Origin: Thermoplasmata archaeon
Lineage (GTDB): Archaea > Thermoplasmatota > Thermoplasmata > Lutacidiplasmatales > UBA184
Assembly (NCBI GenBank): GCA_021828715.1
Contig: JAJZDF010000002.1
Coordinates: 1 to 14,060 of the forward strand
DNA length: 14,060 nucleotides
Reading direction: 5' to 3'
This document shows, one piece after another, positions 1 to 6,285 of the stretch; position 1 is the first letter of the stretch, and every line of letters begins with the position of its first letter. Under the pieces are notes generated by a model. The model searched no databases. It was not told the origin of the DNA and saw only the letters and a list, made by a program, of their open reading frames with translations. Both the position numbers and the translations under genes were made by a program.

Positions 1-1
1 C

Positions 2-388
2 GGCGCACCGGCGCCCCGGTCGGAACCCGGCGCGACCTGGGACCCCGACCGCTCGCGGGGCGCGTACGAGCGCGCGCTCGCGGCGGCCGACCTTGCGGTC
101 GTCGCCCCGGAGCATCCCTCCTTCGACCCCGGCGCGGTGCTCGCGTGGCGCGCCGGCTGCCCGCTCCTGGCAACTCCCGAGCTCCGCCTTCCCGACCCGG
201 CCGGGTCGGCGGTCCGCCTCGCCTCCTCGGCGGACCCGGCCGACCTCGCCGCCGCACTCGCCGAGCTGTTGGCGGACGGCGAACAGCGCCGCCGCCTCGC
301 CGAGGCGGGGAGGCGCTACGGCGAGCGGTTCGAACCGGAGCGGGTCGCCGCGATCGTCACCGCCGAGCGTCGGCTCGTGGCGGCGTGA
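2..388 (+). CDS. Glycosyltransferase, GT-B fold (family 4-like), C-terminal fragment
   Basis: The frame is open from the window edge to TGA at 386-388 and gives 128 residues, so the gene starts upstream. Visible pattern: an alanine-rich helix ending YERALAAADLAVVAPE, a turn, then AWRAGCPLLAT, followed by a DPADLAAALAELLADGEQRRRLAEAGRRYG-type helix pair. That order (Rossmann strand, A-M-A-x-G-x-P-V-like loop, then a D-x-x-x-L-A-x-A-L-x-x-L-L segment and an F/W-x-x-E-R helix) is typical of the donor-binding C-terminal half of GT4 enzymes, which transfer sugars from nucleotide-sugar donors. The E-x7-E signature of active GT4 enzymes is not seen: the second Glu aligns with Leu before AWRAG. The enzyme may therefore be divergent, retain activity by another geometry, or be a regulatory homologue. 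Substrate cannot be judged. It converges on the nuclease gene with no spacer. Confidence 0.68.
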   Translation, partial: GAPAPRSEPGATWDPDRSRGAYERALAAADLAVVAPEHPSFDPGAVLAWRAGCPLLATPELRLPDPAGSAVRLASSADPADLAAALAELLADGEQRRRLAEAGRRYGERFEPERVAAIVTAERRLVAA

Positions 389-934
389 TCACGGCGCGTC
401 GGGGACGATCTCGTCGAGCCGCCACTCCCGGAATCGGCGCCCGTGGGAGATGCGACGCACCGCCCCGGGGACCCCGTCCCACGCGAGGCCGGAGGGAATG
501 CTGCCCTCCTCGCCTCCCTGCAGCAGCGCGCGGAAGCGCCGGCGGAGACCCTCGTACGGATCCGGCATGCCGTCGACGACCCACCGTCCGGCCGGGCGGA
601 GGATCTCGACCCGGCCGTCGTGGACGGCCCAGACCCCGATCGGCGCCGCCCGGGTCGACCGGGTCCGCTGCTCGAGGCGCGTCGCCGCCGTCCTCCCCGC
701 CACCGCGACCGCCGTCCAGTCGCCCCAGACGCGGCGGACGAGCGCCTGCCGCAGCACGGTCCGTGTATCCCCGACCTTCGCCTCGACGAGCCCGACCGCG
801 TCGGCACGCCACGCGACCAGGTCGAAGTAGCCGGAGCCGTCCGGGTCGACCCGGGTCCGATACCCTTGCCCCTGGAGCACCCGTTCCGCCGCCGCGACGA
901 CGGACGCCTCGGACGGGCGGACCGACGTCACCAT
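389..934 (-). CDS. Predicted PD-(D/E)XK-fold nuclease in the mutS-mutL operon
   Basis: Codes for 181 residues. The start is ATG at 934-932, one nucleotide after the mutL TGA (938-936), so translation is probably coupled to mutL; a GTG follows immediately (residue 2). Residues 12-56 carry the order expected of the restriction-endonuclease core: helix with Glu17, strand G-Y-R-T-R-V, GYFDLVAW with Asp38, then VGLVEAKVGD with Glu51-x-Lys53, then a helix LRQALVRRVW. This D...ExK arrangement is the metal-binding active site of PD-(D/E)XK enzymes (Mrr, UPF0102, NucS and others). The remaining ~110 residues, ending in a WRLDEIV segment, match no family I recognise. Family assignment rests on the motif only; exact function is unknown. 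Its place directly after mutL suggests a role in strand nicking or excision during repair. The stop codon abuts the stop of the opposing glycosyltransferase gene. Confidence 0.72.
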   Translation of the reverse strand: MVTSVRPSEASVVAAAERVLQGQGYRTRVDPDGSGYFDLVAWRADAVGLVEAKVGDTRTVLRQALVRRVWGDWTAVAVAGRTAATRLEQRTRSTRAAPIGVWAVHDGRVEILRPAGRWVVDGMPDPYEGLRRRFRALLQGGEEGSIPSGLAWDGVPGAVRRISHGRRFREWRLDEIVPDAP

Positions 935-935
935 C

Positions 936-2705
936 TCACGCCCCGGCGCGGAGGAACCACCGGTCGAGCCGTCCCCGGGGCAGGCGGACGAAGATCGGGC
1001 GCCCGTGGGGGCAGGCATACGCCGCTTCGGGCAGGTCCGCGAGCGCCTCCAGGACGCGGGCGAACTCCTCAACGGAGACCGGATCGCCCGCCCGCAGGGC
1101 AGCATGGCAGGCGATCGATGCGGCGGTCCGCTCCTCGATCGAGTCCCCGGGGGTGGGACGCCCGCCCGTGGCGAGGTCGTCGAGCAGGCCCCGCAGGGAC
1201 TCGGCCGGCGGCGAGCGACCCCGGTAGACCGGCACCGCGCGGAGCCGGAACGTCTCGGGACCGAACGGTTCGACCTCGAACCCCGCCGCGAGGACCGCCT
1301 CCGGGTGACCCTCGAGGGCCGCCCGTTGGACCGCGGTGAGCCGAAGCGCGACCGGTTCGACCAGGCGCTGTCGGGCGATCTCTCCCCGGCGTCGCAGTTC
1401 CTCGTAGACCGCCCGCTCGCTCGCCGCATGCTGGTCGATCAACACGAGCCCGTCCGACTCCTCTGCGGTCCAGTAAAGGGCGTCGACGCATCCCAGGAGG
1501 CGCAGCCGGCTGCCCGTCGGGCCCCTCGTCGGTGCGGCCGACGGGGCGCCGGCCGTAGTCGGCGCCCCCGGCTCGAAGGTCCGCTGCCGGGCCGCCCGGC
1601 CGAGGGGCAGCGTCTCGGAACTCGGGGTCCCCCCGGGGGGCGGGACGGAACGAGGAGCGGCCGCCCCCGGCGCTTCGGCCCCTACGGGGACGCCGATCAG
1701 CGCGGTGCGGACGGCCCGCCGGACCGCCTCGACGATGTCGCGCTCCCGGTGGAGGCGGACCTCCCGCTTGGCGGGGTGGACGTTGACGTCGACCGCCTCC
1801 GGGGCGAGCTCGAGGCGCACGACGCCGACGGGGAACCGGGTCCGCGGCAGGTACTCCAGGAACGCGGCGCGGACCGCCTGGGCGAGGGGCCGGGAGACGA
1901 CGGTCCGTCCGTTGACGACCAGATGGAGCCCTCGGGAGGACGCCGCGGCGAGCGCCGGACGGCCGAGCCGGCCCGAGAGGCGCCCGCCCGGCACCGGCCC
2001 TTCGACGGCGAACGACTCCCGGAGGAACGCCGGCCCGAGGACCCGGGCGGCGGCATCGGCCGCCTCGCCGCTCGCCGGGTACACCGCGAGCTCGCGCTCG
2101 ACGGTGCGGACCCGGAACGTCACCTCCGGCCGGGCGAGGTAGAGCCGCTCGATGGCGGCGAGCACCTCGAGCTGCTCGGTCGCGGGGTTCTTCAAGAACT
2201 TGCGCCGCGCGGGCGTGTTGAAGAAAAGGTCGGCGACCTCGACGCTGGTGCCCGGAGCCCGACCCCGGCTAAAGAGGGGCCCGACCCGGCCGCCGACGAC
2301 CTCGAGACCGGTGGCGGCGGCCGCCCCGTCGGGACGGGAAACGATCCGGAGGCGGCTGACGCTGCCGATCGCGGCGAGCGCCTCCCCGCGGAAGCCGAGC
2401 GTCTCGACCCGGTCGAGCGTCCCCCGGGGATCGAGCTTGCTCGTCGCGTGACGTTCCACCGCGAGCGGGAGCTCGCCTCCCTCGATCCCCTCGCCGTTGT
2501 CCTCGACCTGGATCCGGGTCGTCCCGCCGTCCTCGAGGAGCACCGACACCATCGTGGCGCCGGCGTCGATCGCGTTCTCGAGGAGTTCCTTCACGACCGA
2601 CGCCGGCCGCTCGACGACCTCCCCGGCCGCGATCCGCTCGATCGTGGCCCGTTCCAGCCGCCGGATCGGACGCCGCGCGCGCTCCGGGGGGGGAACGGCG
2701 GTCAC
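936..2705 (-). CDS. mutL: DNA mismatch repair protein MutL (endonuclease type)
   Basis: Codes for 589 residues. MutL is recruited by mismatch-bound MutS, binds ATP through its N-terminal GHKL domain, dimerises through its C-terminal domain and, in this type, nicks the daughter strand. N-terminal motifs: ELLENAIDAGA (40-50), DNGEGI (69-74), TLGFRGEAL (102-110), then GTSVEV..LFFNTPARRKF, followed by a DVNVHPAKREVR transducer segment. A Pro/Ala-rich linker leads to the C-terminal domain with DQHAASERAVYE at about 424-435, which fits the DQHA(x)2E(x)4E metal-binding endonuclease motif. ACHAALRAGD and CPHGRPIF (Cys565) complete the site seen in nicking MutLs and absent from MutH-dependent ones. 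The start chosen is GTG at 2705-2703 because it overlaps the mutS stop as GTGA and leaves a standard-length leader before the conserved IAAGEV. The longer frame upstream lies wholly inside mutS and looks like nothing. Confidence 0.96.
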   Translation of the reverse strand: MTAVPPPERARRPIRRLERATIERIAAGEVVERPASVVKELLENAIDAGATMVSVLLEDGGTTRIQVEDNGEGIEGGELPLAVERHATSKLDPRGTLDRVETLGFRGEALAAIGSVSRLRIVSRPDGAAAATGLEVVGGRVGPLFSRGRAPGTSVEVADLFFNTPARRKFLKNPATEQLEVLAAIERLYLARPEVTFRVRTVERELAVYPASGEAADAAARVLGPAFLRESFAVEGPVPGGRLSGRLGRPALAAASSRGLHLVVNGRTVVSRPLAQAVRAAFLEYLPRTRFPVGVVRLELAPEAVDVNVHPAKREVRLHRERDIVEAVRRAVRTALIGVPVGAEAPGAAAPRSVPPPGGTPSSETLPLGRAARQRTFEPGAPTTAGAPSAAPTRGPTGSRLRLLGCVDALYWTAEESDGLVLIDQHAASERAVYEELRRRGEIARQRLVEPVALRLTAVQRAALEGHPEAVLAAGFEVEPFGPETFRLRAVPVYRGRSPPAESLRGLLDDLATGGRPTPGDSIEERTAASIACHAALRAGDPVSVEEFARVLEALADLPEAAYACPHGRPIFVRLPRGRLDRWFLRAGA

Positions 2706-5326
2706 GGCGCCCCGTCCGGCGGCGGCGTACGGTCTCCTCGCGCCCGCTCGGCGAGCGCGCGCAGGCGCCGATGCGCCTCCTCCGGGGTCATCCGGTCGAG
2801 GTCGAGACCGGCGAGCTCCGAGCCGAATCGGTCGACCGGCGGCCCGGCCTCCGCGAGCAGCACCGCCTGCGTGTAGCGGGTCCGGGAGGGCCGGCTCCCG
2901 GCGCCCCGTCCGGTCGCGGCGATGCCGCCGCTCTCGAGACGGCGGAGGAGGGCGTCCGCCTCGCGCAGGACGCCCGGCGGGAGGCCGGCCAGCCGGGCGA
3001 CGTGGATCCCGTAGCTGCGGTCGGTGCTCCCGGGGACGAGGCGGTGAAGGAAGACGATCCCGTCGGGGCCGTCGCGGACGGCGAGGTGGGCGTTCCGCGC
3101 GCCGGCAAGGTCGGCGGCCAACTCGGTGAGCTGGTGGTAGTGGGTCGCGAGCAGGCACCGCGCCCGGGTCTCGTCGTGAAGGTAGCGCACGATCGCCCAG
3201 GCGAGCGCGAGTCCGTCGAAGGTGCTCGTGCCCCGGCCGACCTCGTCCAGGAGGACCAGGGAGCGGTCGTCGACCTCGCGGAGGATTTCGGCGACCTCGG
3301 CCATCTCGACCATGAAGCTCGACTTTCCCCGCCCGATCTCGTCGGTGAACCCCATCCGCGTGAAGAGGCGACGGACGAGCCCGATGCGGGCGAACCGGGC
3401 GGGGACGTAGGCGCCCGCTTGGGCGAGGACGACGAGGAGGCCGACCTGGCGCATGTACGTCGACTTCCCCGACATGTTCGGTCCGGTGAGGACGACGAGC
3501 CGGCCCCGGTCGGCGTCCAGATCGGTGTCGTTCGGGACGTACGCCGCCCCCTCCGTCCGCTCGAGCACCGGGTGCCGGGCGTCCCGCAGGACGATCACCG
3601 ACGAGTCGTCCACGACCGGGCGCACGTACCCCCGCGTCTGGGCGAGTCGGGCGAACGTCAGCAGTACGTCAAGCTCCCCGGCCGCCCGCGCGACGCGGTG
3701 CACGTCGGGGACATGGCGGTCGACCGCGGCGAGGAACTGCTCCCAGCCGGTCGCCTCGGCGTGGGCGGCCCGTTCGCGGGCCTCGAGGATCTGCTGGGCG
3801 ATCGCCTCGAGGGCGTCCGACGTGAACCGTTCCGCCTGCGCCACCGTCTGACGCCGGCGGAAGTGTGTCGGCACCCGGGCGAGGTGGGGCCGGGTGACCT
3901 CGATGTAGTAGCCGAAGACCTGGTTGTAGGCGATCTTGAGCGACTTGATACCGGTCGCGGCCTGCTCGGACTGCTCCAGGCGGCCGAGGGCGTCCATCGC
4001 GGCCCGCTCCTCGCCCCGCGCCGCATCGACGTCGGGCTGGTGCCCGGCCCGGAAGAGGCCGCCCCCGTCGTCGCGCGGGGGCAACTCGTCCGGCAGCGCC
4101 GAGTCGAGGAGGTCGACCAGCGCTACCGGCGGCTCCAGGGAATCGGCGAGGGCGCGGAGCCGGTCGCTCGTCGGGCCCCCGGCGAGGATCCCCCGGGTCC
4201 CGGCGAGGGCGTGCAGCCCATCCCGGAGCTGGCCGAGCTCGGGGGGGCGTACCCGCCGTCCGGCGACGCGCGATGCGATGCGGGCGAGATCGGCGATCCC
4301 GCGGAGCGTCGCCCGGAGCTCCTCGACCCCGGCGCCGCGGCCCGCGAGCGCGGCGACCGCGTCCTGGCGGAGGGCGATCGCCGCGACGTCGGCCAGCGGG
4401 TTCGCGAGCCAGAAGCCAAGGGTCCGCCGGCCCGGCGCCGTGACGGTCTCGTCCATCGACTCGAGCAGGGTCGGTCCCCCCGGATCGTCCGGGTTCATCG
4501 GGCGGCGGATCTCGAGGTGACGGAGGGTCTTTGCGTCGAGGGCCAACCGTTCCGAGGCCGTACCCCGGGGGACCAGGGAAAGGTGCGGGAGGAGGCGGGG
4601 TTCGGTGGCGCGCACGTAGGCGGCGAGGCGACGGTCGGCTTCGAGGAGCGGCTCGGAGGGGCCGAATGCCTCGCGGAACCTCGACGGAAGCTCCGCCGCG
4701 TCGACCGGCGACGGGGCCGCCTCCCGTCGGGCCGCGGGGAACTCGCGGGCGAGGGTTCGGGGGAGCGGTCCGTCGGCCGGGGCCGACCAGAGGAGCTCGC
4801 GGGGCTGGAACGGGGCCAGTGCGGAGGCGGCGACCTCGGCGAGCGTCCCGTCCCCGGTCCCGTGGTACCATTCGCCGGTCGTGATGTCGACCGCGGCATA
4901 CTCGTACCCCGGGCCGTGGAGGATGACGGCGGCGAGGAAGTTGTGGTCCGGTCCGCCGAGGATCCGGTCGTCGACCACCGTACCGGGGGTGACGACCCGC
5001 GTCACCTCGCGGCGGACGAGCCCCTTCGCGAGGCGGGCGTCCTCGACCTGGTCGCACAGCGCGACCTTGTACCCCTTCCGGACGAGCCGCCCGAGGTAGG
5101 TGTCGACCGCGTGGAACGGGACCCCGGCCATCGGGACCCGGATCCCCTGGGCGTCCGCCCCCCGCGCGGTGAGGGCGACGTCGACCTCCCGCGCGAGCAG
5201 CTTGGCGTCGTCCCCGAACGTCTCGTAGAAGTCGCCGACCCGGAACAGGACGAGGTGGCCCGGGTACTGCGCCTTGACGCCCTCGTACTGGTCGAGGAGA
5301 GGCGTGGAGGAGGTCGCCGCGGGCAT
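2702..5326 (-). CDS. mutS: DNA mismatch repair protein MutS (MutS1 type)
   Basis: Codes for 874 residues, normal for MutS1. It recognises base mismatches and small loops, then becomes an ATP-bound clamp that recruits MutL. The N-terminal domain has GDFYETFGDDA with the mismatch-wedging Phe33-x-Glu35 pair, followed by the usual VPMAGVPFHAVDTYLGRLVRKGYKVA-type segment and VTRVVTPGT connector entry. The C-terminal ABC-type ATPase has Walker A LTGPNMSGKSTYM (Lys621), Walker B LVLLDEVGRGTSTFDG (Asp694-Glu695) and ATHYHQLTELA. All key residues are intact. It is first in the operon with mutL and the small nuclease gene. The ATG at 5326-5324 lies about 30 nt from a TATA box, so the mRNA is probably nearly leaderless. 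Bacterial-type MutS/MutL is patchy in archaea and generally regarded as acquired from bacteria. Confidence 0.97.
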   Translation of the reverse strand: MPAATSSTPLLDQYEGVKAQYPGHLVLFRVGDFYETFGDDAKLLAREVDVALTARGADAQGIRVPMAGVPFHAVDTYLGRLVRKGYKVALCDQVEDARLAKGLVRREVTRVVTPGTVVDDRILGGPDHNFLAAVILHGPGYEYAAVDITTGEWYHGTGDGTLAEVAASALAPFQPRELLWSAPADGPLPRTLAREFPAARREAAPSPVDAAELPSRFREAFGPSEPLLEADRRLAAYVRATEPRLLPHLSLVPRGTASERLALDAKTLRHLEIRRPMNPDDPGGPTLLESMDETVTAPGRRTLGFWLANPLADVAAIALRQDAVAALAGRGAGVEELRATLRGIADLARIASRVAGRRVRPPELGQLRDGLHALAGTRGILAGGPTSDRLRALADSLEPPVALVDLLDSALPDELPPRDDGGGLFRAGHQPDVDAARGEERAAMDALGRLEQSEQAATGIKSLKIAYNQVFGYYIEVTRPHLARVPTHFRRRQTVAQAERFTSDALEAIAQQILEARERAAHAEATGWEQFLAAVDRHVPDVHRVARAAGELDVLLTFARLAQTRGYVRPVVDDSSVIVLRDARHPVLERTEGAAYVPNDTDLDADRGRLVVLTGPNMSGKSTYMRQVGLLVVLAQAGAYVPARFARIGLVRRLFTRMGFTDEIGRGKSSFMVEMAEVAEILREVDDRSLVLLDEVGRGTSTFDGLALAWAIVRYLHDETRARCLLATHYHQLTELAADLAGARNAHLAVRDGPDGIVFLHRLVPGSTDRSYGIHVARLAGLPPGVLREADALLRRLESGGIAATGRGAGSRPSRTRYTQAVLLAEAGPPVDRFGSELAGLDLDRMTPEEAHRRLRALAERARGDRTPPPDGAP

Positions 5327-5350
5327 CGGGAGTTCCGCGAGCGACCCTCA

Positions 5351-5360
5351 CCTTATAATC
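5351..5360 (-). promoter_or_regulatory. TATA box of the mutS-mutL-nuclease operon
   Basis: On the minus strand the sequence reads GATTATAAGG, the only AT-rich patch in about 100 GC-rich bases. Its centre is about 30 nt before the mutS ATG. With the usual archaeal spacing of 25-28 nt, transcription would start only a few bases before the ATG, so the leader is very short or absent. No other promoter is visible inside the three-gene cluster. Confidence 0.7.
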
Positions 5361-5425
5361 GAGAGGACGGGGCCGGCGGAGCGCGCGGGGGGGTCGCACC
5401 CGGCCCGGGGGCGCCGGAAGGCGAG

Positions 5426-5508
5426 CGCTGAGGGGGAGATTTGAACTCCCGTGGGGAAACCCCACCAGCTTTCAAGGCTGGCGCCTTGCCGGGCTAGGCT
5501 ACCTCAGC
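5426..5508 (-). tRNA. tRNA-Ser (anticodon UGA)
   Basis: An 83-nt class II tRNA without intron and without encoded CCA. Acceptor arms GCTGAGG (5508-5502) and CCTCAGC pair fully, followed by discriminator G at 5426. D-stem GCCT/AGGC, anticodon stem CCAGC/GCTGG with loop CTTGAAA (anticodon TGA at 5474-5472, U33 present), a long variable arm TGGGG-TTT-CCCCA typical of serine tRNAs, and T-arm GGGAG-TTCAAAT-CTCCC. The anticodon reads UCN-type serine codons, mainly UCA and UCG. It lies downstream of tRNA-Gly on the same strand but has its own TATA-like box. Confidence 0.95.
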
Positions 5509-5533
5509 ACCGAGGGTCGAAGCGGGACGCAGC

Positions 5534-5543
5534 CGAATAAACC
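5534..5543 (-). promoter_or_regulatory. Probable TATA box of tRNA-Ser
   Basis: The minus strand reads GGGTTTATTCGG here, an isolated AT-rich hexamer TTTATT centred about 31 nt before the tRNA-Ser 5' end. That spacing predicts a transcription start about 5 nt before the mature tRNA. It suggests the tRNA is transcribed separately from tRNA-Gly, 63 nt upstream. Confidence 0.55.
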
Positions 5544-5571
5544 CTCCTCCGGGCGTCCGCGGGGAGGGAGA

Positions 5572-5673
5572 TGCAGGTGCCGGGAGCCCCGCGGAGGATC
5601 GGGACCGGTCCTCCGTTTCGAACCCGGGCGGGCAGCTTGGAGGGCTGCCATCCTACCACTAGATTACACCTGC
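5572..5673 (-). tRNA. tRNA-Gly (anticodon UCC) with a T-loop intron
   Basis: The gene is 102 nt; removing a 31-nt intron leaves a 71-nt tRNA. Acceptor GCAGGTG (5673-5667) pairs with CACCTGC, discriminator A at 5572, no encoded CCA. D-arm ATCT-AGTGGTA-GGAT; anticodon stem GCAGC/GCTGC with loop CCTCCAA (anticodon TCC); variable loop CCGC; T-stem CCGGG/CCCGG. The T-loop is interrupted after TTCGAA, and joining to the T that follows the intron restores a canonical TTCGAAT loop. The nucleotide before the anticodon is C rather than the near-universal U33. A pseudogene is unlikely because every stem pairs fully and the insertion forms a complete splicing motif. Confidence 0.9.
5586..5616 (-). other. 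Noncanonical tRNA intron (position 59/60) with bulge-helix-bulge
   Basis: A 31-nt insertion in the T-loop of tRNA-Gly. On the RNA strand the order is: outer helix CCGGG/CCCGG (the T-stem), central 4-bp helix TTCG/CGGG (two G-C and two G-U pairs), 3-nt bulge AAA on the 5' side, 3-nt bulge GCT on the 3' side, and inner helix CGGAGGA/TCCTCCG closing a 10-nt loop. This is the full h'BHBh shape cut by the archaeal tRNA-splicing endonuclease. Cutting each bulge after its second base (AA^A and GC^T) rebuilds TTCGAAT. T-arm introns are best known from Thermoproteales; the standard archaeal site is 37/38. Confidence 0.88.
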
Positions 5674-5713
5674 GCGGCTCCCCGCGGACGGATCGTCCGA
5701 CAGGGTCCCGTGT

Positions 5714-5723
5714 CTAATGCTTT
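5714..5723 (-). promoter_or_regulatory. Weak candidate TATA element of tRNA-Gly
   Basis: The minus strand reads AAAGCATTAG, overlapping the last codons and stop of cgi121. It is the only AT-rich patch upstream of tRNA-Gly and lies about 45 nt from its 5' end, which would give a leader of nearly 20 nt. The match to a TATA box is poor; read-through from cgi121 is an alternative. Confidence 0.28.
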
Positions 5724-6277
5724 GCCGTAGAGCCGTGGCCGGCGGGGGCGGACAGGTCGACCAGCGCGACCCGCTCCAGGACCAGGCCCTCCCACGCGGG
5801 CGTCGGCACCGCGGCCCGCTCGGCCGCGCCGATCCCGAGCCGCTCGAGGACCGTCTCGTCGATCGGTCGCGGGTAGACGTCCGGCGCGGGTCGGAGGCCG
5901 AGCCGGCCGACGACGGCGGCCGGGTCGAGCGGCCGCTCGGCCACGACCACGAAGGCCTCGCTGTCGTCGGCGACGCCCACCTTCGCGAGCGCCCGGGGAA
6001 GCTGGTCGTCCCCCGCGACGTACAGGGCGAACTCGGCGCCGCGGTCCCGCAGGCGGGCTTCGCCGCGCGCGCGGGAGCGGCCGAGGTGGGCCCACGCCGA
6101 CAGGAGATGGCGCTCGCCGGCAACCGCCCGCGCGTCGAATACGGCGACGAGGCCGGGCCCCTCCTGGCCCATCGCGCGAAGGGCCCGGACGATCGACGGG
6201 GTGGACGGGTCGCCCGGACCGAGACGGCGGGCCCCGGTAGCCTGGAGGGCCCGTTCGGCGGCAGGGGGCAGCGGCAT
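5714..6277 (-). CDS. cgi121: KEOPS complex subunit Cgi121
   Basis: Codes for 187 residues. Cgi121 is the tRNA-binding accessory subunit of KEOPS (Kae1, Bud32, Pcc1, Cgi121), which makes the t6A modification at A37 of ANN-decoding tRNAs. Evidence: a central block VAVFDARAVAGERHLLSAWAHLGRS, then RGAEFALYVAGDDQLPRALAKVGVADDSEAFVVV, and the ending VLERVALVDL. Order and spacing match archaeal Cgi121, for example the E-(I/F)-x-x-Y-x-(A/S)-G-x-x-Q-I core and a VLEKIALIEL-like end. It is a little longer than usual through an Ala/Pro-rich N-terminus. The ATG at 6277-6275 is chosen because GGGAGTGA, resembling a Shine-Dalgarno sequence, sits 8 nt before it. A GTG at 6289-6287 overlaps the upstream stop as GTGA and is a possible alternative adding four residues. 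Confidence 0.87.
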   Translation of the reverse strand: MPLPPAAERALQATGARRLGPGDPSTPSIVRALRAMGQEGPGLVAVFDARAVAGERHLLSAWAHLGRSRARGEARLRDRGAEFALYVAGDDQLPRALAKVGVADDSEAFVVVAERPLDPAAVVGRLGLRPAPDVYPRPIDETVLERLGIGAAERAAVPTPAWEGLVLERVALVDLSAPAGHGSTAKH

Positions 6278-6285
6278 CGACGGAA

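Noticed and set aside
935..1429. N-terminal extension of the small nuclease into mutL
   Set aside because: The upstream part is an out-of-frame reading of the mutL C-terminal domain. The ATG one base after the mutL stop fits the compact operon.
2706..3158. N-terminal extension of MutL by about 150 residues
   Set aside because: The extension lies inside mutS in another frame and is Arg/Pro-rich. The GTG at 2705 gives a normal MutL N-terminus and a GTGA overlap.
2771..5431. A plus-strand open frame of 886 codons opposite mutS
   Set aside because: It is the mirror of the intact mutS frame and shows no domain, only low-complexity Gly/Arg/Glu/Asp-rich sequence.
5572..5673. tRNA-Gly as a broken pseudogene because the T-arm does not close directly
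   Set aside because: All stems pair fully and the insertion forms a full bulge-helix-bulge whose removal restores TTCGAAT and the T-stem.
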